NCBI RefSeq assembly: GCF_910594005.1
Contig: NC_057823.1
Coordinates: forward strand, 96,768,015-96,832,014
Direction of reading: 5' to 3'
DNA from: Cervus elaphus
Lineage: Eukaryota > Chordata > Mammalia > Artiodactyla > Cervidae
DNA length: 64,000 bases
Numbering within the stretch: position 1 is the stretch's first letter; every line of letters begins with the position of its first letter. The notes beneath the pieces were generated by a model, which saw only the letters and a program-made list of their open reading frames with translations, was not told the DNA's origin and made no database searches. The position numbers and the translations under genes are program-made. Below are positions 1-11,949 of this stretch, piece after piece.

Positions 1-2933
1 ATAGTTCTTATATCCTTCAGTGACTTTAAGACTGAAGTCCAAAATATAACACAGTAGAGCTTTTAAATATAGGGGAGTATTTTGGTTTTGTCATAAGTAA
101 TAGCAACTCCCTAGGCAGTATAGGTTTTCTGCTTCAGAGACAAGATCATGAGGTCCATGGGTCTTAGCCTTTCTTCTCATTAGTTACCCAGTACCTTATC
201 CATTTCGCCTTCTGATTAACACATCCAGTGATGTATTGAATCAGGCATTTCAAGGAACAGACTGTCTTAATGAAGTATAAGAAAATCTTGGAGGGACAAA
301 TTTCCAGAGACCAACAGTATACCTAGAGAATTAGAGCCAACTCAAGGGCACCCCTTGGGACACACAGATAAACTCTGACCAAGAGCTGCCATTCCCCAGA
401 GATTACTCCTATTGTGGACTTTCTTGATCCTGAATTCAGTTGTTCAAACTAAGTTAACTATGAGGAAGATGAGAGCAGCCAATCTAACATCACCTGCCAA
501 CGCCTGACACCAATAAACTAAAAGTAAGAAAATTAACACTCTGAAGCTTGATTTGCTTTGGACTCTGCTATCTTGCAACATTTCCAAATAAAGCCTGATT
601 CTAGCTAAACACTGTTTCCTCCCATGGACTCTAAGTGAAGTGGAGTCTACTTTGGCTTGACATATGGCTAGTTTTCAGAAACCCTAGGGGTCTCTCTCAA
701 GGCTGGAAACTCACTTTTTACTAAGGAGTTTGTCTTTGAATATTACCTGTGCATTATTCTTGCTTAACATGATAAAATAATGCTACTTAACAAAAAGGTA
801 ACTTTAAGATGCTTTTGTATAATGAATAAGAACCTAAGAAACACATCTTGCTTGCTCATAATGCAAAGTAGTTAAGGGAAAAATAGAACAAGGGAAAATG
901 GCTTAGTTTCAAACCTTAATGTAGAACACTTAATTGTTCTAAATGAGGGGCTTAATTCAGGTAAACATTTTAAAACCTTAAATACAATGCAGCCAAATTT
1001 CTTATTCTATCTTTTTCAATGTGGAAATCTCACAGGTAAGCTTTAGATCTCATCACATCACCAAAAACAAAAAATAGGAGGAAAGAGGGAGCTTGTTCTT
1101 GTACTGAGGTCAGAACCAGTTTAGGCATTTCGTTCCAGATTTGCAAGGATGGAAAATAGTTCTCAATAAAAGGATCTCCATGCCTGTTATAAAATAGTTG
1201 CATGTAGAAAATATTGAAAATATATATGTGTGTTGAGGGGAGATTTTGAAGGTTAGATAGTCTCAATTCTTAAAAGTTCAAGAGAAATAACCAACCTTGA
1301 CAGATGCCAGGCCATTTGATCTCAGCCCACAAAAGAAAAATCCCTAGTACAGAAAGAGAGAAGGACAGGGCCTTCAAATGACTGGGAGTGGGCCCTGCGC
1401 TGTCTCAGCTCTCCAGGATGGCAGAAGGGAAAAGCGTCTCGAGAGGAAAATGACTATTCTGTTGTGGATACTGACATTTAACGTTTTGATAAGGATAGTG
1501 AAAATCTTTACCAGTTAGCAGGGTGGTCAATATAGGTCCAAAAATTAAAGACTGAACCGTAGCAAGGCTTTACTACCTTGGGAATGGAACCAGGGGGCAG
1601 GAAGTAGACCTTTCTTAAATCAACACTTCTAGTGATTCTCAATCCCTTTACTCTTATCACAATTACAGTGTTAGAATTGTTTTTCTATGATTTTCCTTTT
1701 TTCTTGTAGGAATGATACCCACTCACAGTCTTACACTGATAGTTCATTCTAGCATTTCATATGAACTCAGTTACTAGTCATTGATTAAACTTCTTATTTT
1801 TGCTTTTTCCCTATTCCTTTCACACCTCTCTGGTGATGTGAAGTTTGTATAGTTAACAATTAAAAATTTATGATCATTTTCATTAATGCACCACAGACAG
1901 CATGGTTATGTTAATTCATATATGTTTGGTAAAAAATAATCCCCCACCCATGGAGGATGTCCAGATATAAGCAAAACATTCAGACTGATTAATTTAGTGA
2001 TGACACATTGCCCTGACATTTGAAAAACAACATTTTTAGGTAGGTTAGCAATGGAGGTACAATTGTTTAATTATTTTCTGTATGATACCAGCTAAAATGA
2101 TCATTACAGTGTAAAACTGGTCCCAACAGTGTTGTTAACTAGAGACTAGTGCTAAAATTATAATCCCTAGCATTATTAAGGATACTGGGAAAGTGGTGTT
2201 TGAATGTGCTTAATCTGTTACTAGTTTCTGGAAAGAGACATATTTCAATATTTTGATTTCATCATTATACTTCCAGGTATTAACTTCTAATACATAATTG
2301 GACAAAAGCACAATGGTATATGTAACTAAATATTTTGCAATATTGGTTATAAATCTAAAAGTGGGAATAAATTAAATATCCATCAATAGAAAAATAAATT
2401 AAATAAACTCTTAGAGTGAAATACTGTGCAGTTATTATAAAGACAATATAGAGCTAAATTTTAAGGTCACAACAAACTTGATTAACAAATCATGCTACTG
2501 TGTGAAATGTAGAGTACTATCTCCATCTAGTTTTGTGGGAGTTTGTATATGTAAATATATTTGTAAAAATAGATATCTGAAAGGATTATACCCAATATTT
2601 TATAAATAATTAATTCCAATTGGTTAAATATAACTTGATACGTACTCATTTTTCTTCATATTGTATTCCATTTATATGACTCACAGAAATACTAAAATGT
2701 GAAGTGATTTTTATTTTTCACACAAGTATTTCAGTAATACAGAAATATTAAAAAATGTCATCTTGCCATTTAATGTGTACAATATTCATAGGTTTCTCCC
2801 AGTAGATTTATTGTACAATCCAGGAGTAAAACTTAAAACTAAAAGTCATTTAGGAGTAATAAAACTTAAATTAACTAAAGAAAATACATGTCTCATATTT
2901 AGTCATTTAATATTTGACTACTGTCCATACATG
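1..2933. other. AT-rich stretch without a recognised gene
   Basis: No gene or repeat that I recognise. An AATAAA-type signal lies near 586 in the slightly GC-richer part (about 300-660); this could be the end of an old LTR, but no matching promoter or LTR ends were found. Around 2822-2870 a short unit (GGAGTAAAACTTAAA-like) occurs twice. Its second copy starts the segment that reappears at 4425. Confidence 0.4.
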
Positions 2934-3155
2934 GGGCTTCCCTGATGGCTCAGACAATAAAGAATCTGCCTGCAATGCAGGAGATTTGGGTTTGATCCCT
3001 GGGTTTGGAAGATCCCCTAGAGAAGAGAATGGCTACCCACTCCAGTATTCTAGCCTAGAGAATTCCATGGATAGAGGAGGCTGAGATAGAGAGGCATGGA
3101 TAGAGAAATATAATCCATGGGGTCTCAAAGAGTGGACATGACTGAGCAACTAAGT
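2934..3155 (+). mobile_element. Bov-tA SINE
   Basis: The copy opens with GGGCTTCCCTG and a tRNA-Glu-derived head (AAAGAATCTGCCTGCAATG). It continues through the Bov-A body (CCCACTCCAGTATTC) and ends at the GACATGACTGAGCAACT tail. Two nearby copies of CATGGATAGAG mark an internal duplication that replaced part of the body at about 3065-3105. No clear target-site duplication was found. Confidence 0.9.
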
Positions 3156-3939
3156 TGTTATTATTTTTTAATATTATCCATATATAATACTGAATAGTTA
3201 TTATAATTATCCATATATAGTTATTCTGTTGTTTATATACAGTTGTTTACAACTTTAATTGTAGTACTTTGTAGGAAGAATCCAGGCTTAAACTAGCTTT
3301 CTCCAGGCAGGAAGGTGGGGAGTCATCACCTAACTCTATCCTTGTGGCCTGATTGTTAGCCTCCTATCAGTCTTGCTTTAGATTAATCAAATACAGAAAG
3401 TAAATTACATCACTGACATTCTCCCTGTTGAAGATCAATTGATAGCCACTCTTCAGTCCAGGATAATGAAACAAGAAAACAAATGGTTCCAGGTCAGCTA
3501 AGAATTGTTACATGAGAAAGAAAGAGCTTTGAAGATTTTTTATAGAAATCCTTAAAATGTGACTTTGAACAAATATCATTTTTAAATTCCAAAAGGAATA
3601 ATTCCTAACTAAATTCAAGCAAGGTTATTTAAAGCAAATTATCCTGAAGACCCAATGATGGCAAGCTCAAAGAATTTTAATTTCGTTTGCTACTGCAGGT
3701 ACACATGGAGATAGTTAAATGTACTTTTTCTTTTAGCTTTACTATCTGCTGTTATAAGCTGAAACAATAGTAAAGCAGGACTCTAGGATTTAAAACTACA
3801 AATGCATCTACCAGTTAATCAAAAAGTCCAAGTCAGAGATATTTAGACAGCTGATTTCCTCACAGTTTTGTAGAGAACTTTTGCATTACTTAACTCTAAG
3901 CACCTTGACTTCTTTCTGAGTAACACACTTTGAGCAAAA
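3156..3939. other. Unique DNA, nothing recognised
   Basis: AT-rich, with several short ATCCATATAT-type repeats at 3176-3220. No gene or assignable repeat seen. Confidence 0.4.
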
Positions 3940-5366
3940 TACAATGGTAAAAACTCTCATCAGTATTTGTATGGAGGGAATATATCTCAACATAATAAAG
4001 GCCAATTATGACAAATCCACAAGATCATATTCAAGGGTGAGAAGGTTAAAGCTTTTCCTCTAAAATCAGGAGCAAGACAAGGCTGACCACTCATACCACG
4101 TCTACTTAACATAATATTGGAAGCTCTGGCCACAGCAATCAGAGAAGAAAAAGTAAAGCCGTCCAAATTGGAAGGGAAGAAATGAAACAGTCACTGTTAG
4201 CATATGGCATGATACTGTATACAGAAAATCCTAAAGCCTCCTCCAAAAAACTATTAGAATTAATAAATGAATTCAGTAAAGTTGCAAGACACAAGATAAT
4301 TTACAGAAATCTGCTGCTTTTCTGTTTATCAATAATGAACTATCAGAAAGAGAAAACAACAAATCTCACTTAAAATGCATCAAAAAGAATAAAATACCTA
4401 GGAATAAACTTAGCCAAAGGTAACAGTAATAAAACTTAAATAAAGGAAATACATTTCTCATATTTAGTGATATCATGTTTAGTTATTACCCATATAGCTG
4501 TACTCTGAAAACTATAAAATATTGATGGAGGAAATTAGAAATGATACAAAGAAATGGAAATATATTCCATGTTCAGGATTGGAAAACATGTTAAAATGTT
4601 TATATTACCCAAAGCAATTTGCAGATTTAGTGAAATCTTTATTAAAATACCCATGACATTTTTCACAGAACTGAAACAAACAATCCTAAAATTAATATCA
4701 AACCACAGGAGACCCTGAATTCCCAAAGCAATATTGAGAAAAAGGAACAAAGCTAGAGGTATCAATCTCCCCAAATCCAGACTATAATGCAAAACTACAG
4801 TATTCAAAATAGTATGGTACTGGCACAAAATCTGACACATAGATCAATGGAACAGAATTGGAAACCCAGAAATAAACCCAGAAACTTATGGTCAGTTAAT
4901 CTGTGACAAAGGGAGCAAGTTTTTTGGGAAAAGACAGTCTCTTTAATACATGCTAGGAAAACTAGACATGTGAAAGAATGAAATTAGAACATTTATTTAC
5001 ACCATATACAAAAATAAACTCAGGATGAACTGAAGACCTAAGACCAGAATGCATAAAATTTCTAGAAGATGACAGGCAGGACACATTTTGACATAAATTG
5101 TAACAATATTATTTTGTATCTATCTCCCAAAGGAAATAAAAGCAATAATAAACAAATGAGGAAGCTTCTGCCTAACAAAGGAAACCATTGACAAAATGTA
5201 AGACAACCTACTGAAAGTGAAAAAAATGAAAATGATATATGACTGACATATTAATATCTAAAATATATTAACAGTTCATACAACTCAATATCAAATAGAC
5301 AAACAACCCAATTTAAAAATGGGTGATAGATCTAAATCAACACTTTTTTCAAAGAAGACATAGATG
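3940..5366 (+). mobile_element. L1 LINE fragment (ORF2 reverse-transcriptase region)
   Basis: An interior piece of an L1 ORF2 runs along the plus strand, with familiar stretches such as GAGCAAGACAAGGCTG near 4072 and GCATATGGCATGATACTG near 4200. The frame is broken repeatedly; only short pieces stay open, for example 63 residues at 4182-4373. Neither the L1 5'UTR nor a poly(A) end is present. A 75-base segment at 4425-4499 is foreign to L1 and resembles 2855-2931. Confidence 0.85.
4425..4499 (+). repeat. Non-L1 segment inserted in L1, copy of 2855-2931
   Basis: Both copies begin AGTAATAAAACTTAAA and share TCTCATATTTAGT. After that they diverge but stay alignable to about 2931 and 4499. Within the L1 the segment replaces the expected bases between GGAATAAACTTAGCCAAAGG and TACTCTGAAAACTATAAA. 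No target-site duplication and no tail are visible, so this does not look like normal retroposition. Confidence 0.6.
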
Positions 5367-5884
5367 GTTTTTGAGGTTCTTCACACCTTAAGAAGTCTCT
5401 GGTTTTAGATACAAATGAGATGATCTTAGAAATTACTGCTTGAAATTTCTGTGTGGGATGTTGTAATGATGGAGAAAATCTAGCAAATCAGTTATAAAAT
5501 TAGAAATATCCTAGTTAATCATTTTTATTCTTTGGCATTTTGTCTTTATTGGATGGTTATTTGATGCTGGATCACATTTGACATTATATTAAAATTTTTA
5601 TATGTGAAAACTTCTAGTTCCTAATTAGATTGAATCCTATGGTCTTCACAGTCTGATTTATATTTCTCCATTTTATCTGCAGTCATTCAGTCATAGGAGG
5701 TGCTTAGTAAATATTTGTAAGAATTAATGAAGAACTAAATTTATAGAACCTATAGTCCTTTCAGGCAGAGATATATCTTAAATTCTTTTATTGTACAAGT
5801 TTTTTTGTAGTCATATATTTTTCTTTATCTTACTGGAATAACTGAGAGAATAATTTCTACATCATTAAATTGGTTAATTATAAG
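5367..5884. other. Unique DNA with an L2/MIR-like tail
   Basis: Mostly unassigned. At about 5688-5735 GGTGCTTAGTAAATATTTG resembles the 3' end shared by L2 and MIR elements. Confidence 0.3.
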
Positions 5885-6505
5885 TAATTGCCAAAACATT
5901 TTCCAGAGTGGTTATACCATTGACACTTCCATCAGAAATATATAACAGTCCCAGTTGTTCCATATTCTCATCAATATTTGATATTGTCAGTCTTTTAATC
6001 TTTAGGCACTTTAGTGTGTGTGTAAAGGTATCTCAATGTCATCTGTTTAAAACCAACATATTGGTATTGAATTGTCTTTTTATTACTGGATCATGAGAGT
6101 TATTTATATATTCTGGGTACAAATCTTATGTGGGTATCTTTATGAATACTTTCAATCTGAAGCCTGCCTATTTTTTTAATGGTGTCTTTTGATCTATTTA
6201 TTTTTTTTCTTTTATGAATCTTACCTTTTGTGTCCTAAAACATCTACACTTACCCCCAGGTAGTGAATATTTCATTCTGAAAGCTTTGTAATTTAGGTTT
6301 TATGTTTAGGTTTATGATCTCAGACAAATCATTAATTTTTGTACATGTTGTGAGGTATGGGTTAAAATTCACATTCTCTTTTATATGCATATCCAATTGT
6401 TCCAGTATCATTTATTGAAAAGACAGTCCTTTCTTCACCAAGTTACTTTGGTGACTTTGTTGAAAATTAATCATGTACATATGGATTAACTTGTTCAAGC
6501 ATTTT
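5885..6505 (-). mobile_element. Old L1M fragment, antisense
   Basis: The plus strand reads like the reverse complement of an ancient L1 ORF2 3' region and 3'UTR. Landmarks are TTTTCCAGAGTGGTTATACC near 5900, a CATATTCTCATCAA stretch, and CCAGTATCATTTATTGAAAAGAC near 6402. It is highly diverged and no reading frame survives. Confidence 0.7.
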
Positions 6506-6917
6506 CTTCCTTAATAGATTTACTGTGAAGAGTATTGATTACTGAGTTAAATGCAGAACACAGAAGAAGGACTCGTTTTCTTACTGAACTTTAAAGTTAT
6601 AATTTGTGGGCTAAATATACTATCTTAATTTGAAAACATTTCTATTTAAAGCCTTCTTATATTAGCATGAGGCCACATGAGGAATAATATGATGGACAAA
6701 TAAAGTGAAAAGAAATGGCAAGAGACAAACGCGCCATAAGATGCCATAGTCCATGTATTTAGGGAGATAAAGGGACAGAGGAGGGGAGTACAGACTAAGG
6801 ACATGATACCAAAGAACTTGGAAATTAATTTAAGTTTCTGATGGAGGAAAATAAATCTTTGTTTCTTTGAAATGCACCTATTCCCAAATATTTACTTTTT
6901 TACATTGCAGGGTTTTG

Positions 6918-7955
6918 TTTTTGTTTTTTTTTTTAATTAGTTGGAGGCTAATTACTTCACAACATTTCAGTGGGTTTTGTCATACATTGATATGAATCAG
7001 CCATAGATTTACACGTATTCCCCATCCCGATCCCCCCTCCCACCTCCCTCTCCACCCGATTCCTCTGGGTCTTCCCAGTGAACCAGGCCTGAGCACTTGT
7101 CTCATGCATCCCACCTGGGCTCGTGATCTGTTTCACCATAGATAGTATACATGCTGTTCTTTTGAAATATCCCACCCTCACCTTCTCCCACAGAGTTCAA
7201 AAGTCTGTTCTGTATTTCTGTGTCTCTTTTTCTGTTTTGCATATAGGGTTATCGTTACCATCTTTCTAAATTCCATATATATGTGTTAGTATGCTGTAAT
7301 GTTCTTTATCTTTCTGGCTTACTTCACTCTGTATAAGGGGCTCCAGCTTCATCCATCTCATTAGGACTGGTTCAAATGAATTCTTTTTAATGGCTGAGTA
7401 ATATTCCATGGTGTATATGTACCACAGCTTCCTTATCCATTCGTCTGCTGATGGGCATCTAGGTTGCTTCCATGTCCTGGCTATTATAAACAGTGCTGCG
7501 ATGAACATTGGGGTGCATGTGTCTCTTTCAGATCTGGTTTCCTCAGTGTGTATGCCTAGAAGTGGGATTGCTGGGTCATATGGCAGTTCTATTTCCAGTT
7601 TTTTAAGGAATCTCCACACTGTTCTCCATAGCGGCTGTACTAGTTTGCATTCCCACCAACAGTGTAAGAGGGTTCCCTTTTCTCCACACCCTCTCCAGCA
7701 TTTATTGCTTGTAGACTTTTGGATAGCAGCCATCCTGACTGGCGTGTAATGGTACCTCATTGTGGTTTTGATTTGCATTTCTCTAATAATGAGTGATGTT
7801 GAGCGTCTTTTCATGTGTTTGTTAGTCATCTGTATGTCTTCTTTGGAGAAATGTCTGTTTAGTTCTTTGGCCCATTTTTTGATTGGGTCATTTATTTTTC
7901 TGGAATTGAGCTTCAGGAGTTGCTTGTATACTGAATTCAGTTTGTTAGAGTGACC
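6918..7955 (-). mobile_element. Young bovine-type L1 (L1-BT), 5'-truncated
   Basis: Read on the minus strand, this is the end of L1 ORF2, the 3'UTR and a poly(A) tail (poly(T) on plus at about 6917-6935). It is much better preserved than the other L1 pieces in the window. The 5' truncation lies at about 7955. The same 3'UTR occurs as shorter copies at 26,993-27,111 (minus) and 40,853-41,005 (plus). No convincing target-site duplication was found. Confidence 0.9.
7266..7950 (-). pseudogene. L1 ORF2p C-terminal fragment
   Basis: A single open frame runs from the truncation point to a stop at 7266, about 228 codons. The upstream part, including the run KINDPIKKWAKELNRHFSKED, is open although it lacks a start codon of its own. 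The first internal methionine gives 187 residues starting MTNKHMKRR. The C-terminal cysteine-rich segment is present (CWRGCGEKGTLLHCWWEC), followed by ELPYDPAIPLLG and YYSAIKKN. In intact L1, ORF2p carries endonuclease and reverse-transcriptase domains. Both are missing because of the 5' truncation, so this copy cannot act alone. The undamaged frame implies a recent insertion. Confidence 0.9.
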
Positions 7956-9602
7956 AATGAGCCCAAAATGCTAGTCATAATAACAGGTCATTAAGCCCCA
8001 ATTTTTCTGTCACACTTTTCTAGTTTGTTGTTTCAGCCACCAAAAATACAGATTTTCTCCCAAGGCATGAAAAGATGGAGTTTATATTTTAACCTTCAAG
8101 GTTTTCCGCTTACCTGGATACTGAATTTTTTATTTGAATGGAAACTACCTACTGAGTTGGATTTTAGGGGAAATTTAGGCTGCAGTGGTTTTGATAGAAA
8201 TCTACTCATAGTAGTTTATAGTGGGATACTTATTGGTCAGCCGTATAAATGACCCACTCCAATTTGCCTGGAGGCTTCTTGTCCCACTCCCGCCTGTTAT
8301 ACACACGCCGAGGGTCTACTGAACAGTATGGATTGCAGCCAAGCCGGCGTACGTTACTCAGTCAGCCACTGTCCATCTAGTTCATCCACAGACTCTAAAT
8401 ATGCACTAAATTAATGACAACGTGCTTATAAGAGAATGCTTAAATGGGGCAGATATTCTGATCTTTTTGGAGAAAAACTGCCTCCTTAAAGAATATCTGT
8501 CCTTGGCAAATGGAGAGCTTAGGCAAGAGAAGAAGTTGGACATATTCTGTGGTTGCATATTGATTTTGATCCTCATCTTTCTCACTATGCTATTTATTTT
8601 TAAAATTTCTTTAATGTTCAATGAAAAATAGACTTATTTAGAAATAAAATTCTTAATAAAGCATGCATAATTATTTTACTGAACTTTCTTTTTGAGGCAA
8701 AAAGTATGAAAAAGACTACAAATTACTCAAAGGAAAAATATAAACATGTGCCACAGAGAATTTATAAGTCAAAAAACTTATTTTTATTTTCTTAATCTTC
8801 AATGAATCATATTTTTTCTAATTAGATGCTTAATTTCACTAATTTTACTAGTGATTTTGTACATGTAGTTGTATGAGTTGAATGCTTCATATACAGTAGC
8901 ATGCTACCATAAAGAAGCAGAAAAAATTTAAGGTTGAATTTCACTTTAGAACAAAATAAAAATAAAATAGTGAAGTCCTATTTTTCCCTACAGGGTAGCA
9001 TTTTGTACAGTTACTTACTTTAGGACTTTAATTTTTCACCTTGTCTTAGGAGAAGGAATTGACTTTATGATCTGTAAAATACAAAACAGGGACTTGAAAA
9101 TGTATGTTTGCGTTTTTAAAGCTACAATATTAATTGCTGTATTCGATGGTTGTATTTAAGGATTTGTATGATTTATTTATGGAATGCCATTTTTTAAAAA
9201 TGAACTTCAGAGAGGGGTAAGAATTCTTGACTTTGAAAACTGCTTGTGCTATGGGCAATTTTTAAAGTTATAAGCTAGATAAGAGGAACATTTTTATCTT
9301 TTCTAATCATAGCCATATTTTTATTTTTTTAAAAATTTCTGTAATCAATGCCTGGGTATCAAATGAGAAAGAATGGTGATCTGTGGGTGGCCTTAATAAG
9401 GAGTATCCATTGCAGCTTTAAGGATCCCTCTTCCATCCTTTCTGTGCTTCAGTTTTACCAATGGGAAGACACACACATGTGGAATTTCCTTGCTCCCCTT
9501 TACTCCTTGCTTCTACTGCGTTCCAGGAGATAATTGAATTTTGTGGCAATTCTGTGCCATTGAAAACTAGCAAACTCTTATGATCCTCCCAACAATCTTA
9601 AG

Positions 9603-9638
<36 letters not shown>

Positions 9639-10082
9639 TATGGAGCTGGCCTTATTCTCTCATTTAATTCAGATCTTGCTTTCCATTTTTAATAAAGTAT
9701 TGAAAAAGTATTTAATAAACTGATATGTGTGTCCACTACTAAAATCAATGCAAAAAAATAGAAAAATGCTATTTTAGAGATTTTAGAATTTTATTTAGAA
9801 TGACTCCAGAGTGTCAAGAATTGATGCTCTAATTATTTCCTTCACATTTCCAGGGGCACAAAGACAGAGGTTTAGCCAGGATTAGGAATCAGGTAGCTTG
9901 ATTTCCTGTCAATAGCTTTATGTATAATATTCAGCACTGCCTTGAAATCAGTTGGTATTATTTGTTTTAGGGGCAGGAAATATATTCAACAAATAGATAC
10001 TACAATATACAGTTTCCTATCAGAATGAATGGAATAAAGCATCAGTAATATAAATAAGTCTTCCCAACATTTTGTCAATATG
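7956..10082. other. Unique DNA, no confident gene
   Basis: Unassigned AT-rich DNA. It includes a small region with several CpG sites (about 8300-8350) and a 69-codon frame at 8422-8631 that encodes a predicted membrane segment; that frame is discussed as a finding and not called as a gene. A dinucleotide microsatellite lies at 9605. Confidence 0.4.
9605..9633. repeat. (AC)n microsatellite
   Basis: About 14 uninterrupted AC units, followed by a short ATATAT run. Likely length-polymorphic. Confidence 0.95.
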
Positions 10083-10235
10083 GAATAAATTATTCTAATA
10101 AGTGTGTGTTGGTATCTCATTAAAGTTTTTAATTTGCTTTTCCTTGATATCTAATTATACTAAGCATCTTTTAGTGTATTTATTTGTCATTTACTTAGGT
10201 TCTTTGTGAGGTATCTGTTCAAATATTTTGATGAT
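10083..10235 (-). mobile_element. Old L1M fragment, antisense
   Basis: GTATCTCATTAAAG, AATTTGCTTTTCCTTGAT and AAGCATCTTTTAGTG match, with many substitutions, the antisense of the L1 ORF2 end that is seen intact at 7,750-7,870 in the younger copy. Confidence 0.6.
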
Positions 10236-11254
10236 TTTTTTTTTTTGAGATTTTTACTGAGTGTTATGTGCCCAATAGAATTTTCAGCACTGGATAGTGA
10301 GATAGAGATTTGACTTAATATAAAGAATACCATTCTTCCTCTTCTACAGTCAATGTTATTAATTCTAAATAGAATTCATAAAAATCAATTTACATATAGT
10401 CCCATTGTTCCTTTCATTGATTCTTGTTCTCAGTCTTTGTTCTTACGGACATGTAATCTCTGTAATGGTTATAAGGACCAGTATAATTCTCTACTTTACT
10501 TTCTAAATTTGACAATAAACCCACTGCTTTCTAAGAATATGGGGTATGAGCTTTTCAGTAATGCAGCCTGACGTGACATCTGTGAGTTCCCTCTACGAAA
10601 TTCTTTAGGCAAAATCTACCTGATTACTTGGAAGAGATACTGTGGAAGTTATTCTAACATACATGACAGAGGTGTGGCTTATTTTGAGATGACATAAAAA
10701 GAAGTACATTGTTGTGAAAAGAAGTCTAGGAACTTAGAGGTCTAATATTGATGTTTACAAAGAGGTTTAATATGAAAGCAGCATTAGAAGCAAACTATGA
10801 AGGCTTATATTTCTATGTTCTCATATAGTCTAATACTATCCCCTAGATCATGTTTTAATGTTTTGGAGTAGTTATGTTTTCTATTTTTCTGGTTATTTTA
10901 TTAGCAGTACTATGGCTTTTCCTTTTTATCAACCCTCTGATAAGTAGCAACTCTTCTCATACAGAAAATTCAGTTAATTTGGGATCTTCCAAACATACTT
11001 GCAGTATGAGACTAAGAATCTCCAAGAAAGAAATAAAGTTCCTGGATAAGATAGTTCCTATTTCTCAGCCCTTTGTTAGTGAATAATCATAGTAAACAAA
11101 AGAACAAAATTGAGCATTAAGTCAGCATATACTACTCCAAAAAGATGTATGAAATCTTTGTAAAAATTTCTCTGAGTTATACTTGAGCCCTGTGACCTCT
11201 GTGCTTGACTGAAGACATGAATCTGAAAACTGTATTTTATATGAGGTTTTTAAA
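10236..11254. other. Unique DNA, nothing recognised
   Basis: No gene or assignable repeat. The open frames at 10,353-10,571 and 10,874-11,086 are short, AT-rich and without recognisable domains. Confidence 0.35.
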
Positions 11255-11780
11255 TTGCATTGTTCCTTGTATATTTTAAATTCAACTATTTTGTCACACA
11301 TATGTATTTTTTACAATCTGTGGCTTAGCTTTTCATTTTTTAAGTCTTTACAAGAGTAGAAGTTATGAATTTTTACTAAATCCAGCTCATTTGTGGTTCT
11401 CATTTTTTGTGGGTGTATACTATATAAGAACTATATTGCCTTTTCCAAGGTCACAACATTTTTCTCCTGTTTTCCTTTAAAAGCTTTATAGTACCAGCTT
11501 TCATATTTAATCAGTGGTCCATTTTGAGTTAACTTTTGTGTGTAGTATAAAGGAGGACATCTGTGCTCATCTGTTTTTTCCTAATCTGAGTTCAGGTATG
11601 ACAATATAATCTATAAACTATAATCTATAAACTACATAATCACCCTGGAAATACCTTAGCACCTTTGTTGAAATTCTACCACATCAGTCTAATTATACTG
11701 CTGTACTGTCTATTTGCTCCAAATATATATCCAGTCTATACACCAGTATCACGCTGTCTTTACTGTGGTCATTTTTTTCT
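11255..11780 (-). mobile_element. Old L1M fragment, antisense
   Basis: Diverged antisense L1 sequence. GTGTGTAGTATAAAGGAGG near 11,540 and CAGTCTATACACCAGTATCACG near 11,732 correspond to L1M ORF2/3' end text. A 14-bp tandem duplication (TATAATCTATAAAC twice) sits at about 11,607-11,636. Confidence 0.55.
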
Positions 11781-11822
11781 TTTCTTTTTTTTCCTAGTCT
11801 TCCTTCCATTATGATTTGGTGT

Positions 11823-11949
11823 GGGTTTCCCAGGTATCACTGGTGGTAAAGAACCCGCCTGCCACTGTAGGAGACATAAGAGACATGGGTTTGATCCCTG
11901 GATTGGGAAGATTCCCTGGAGGAGGAAAGGGCAACCCACTCCAGTATTC
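11823..11949 (+). mobile_element. Bov-tA SINE, 5' part only
   Basis: The tRNA-Glu-like head and the first part of the Bov-A body are present up to CCACTCCAGTATTC, then the sequence switches directly into antisense BovB. SINEs usually lose their 5' ends. Loss of the 3' half points to a recombination junction. Confidence 0.85.

Noticed and set aside
8300..8350. Small CpG-containing patch as a CpG island or promoter
   Set aside because: Only a handful of CpG in about 50 bases, no extended GC-rich region and no gene nearby.
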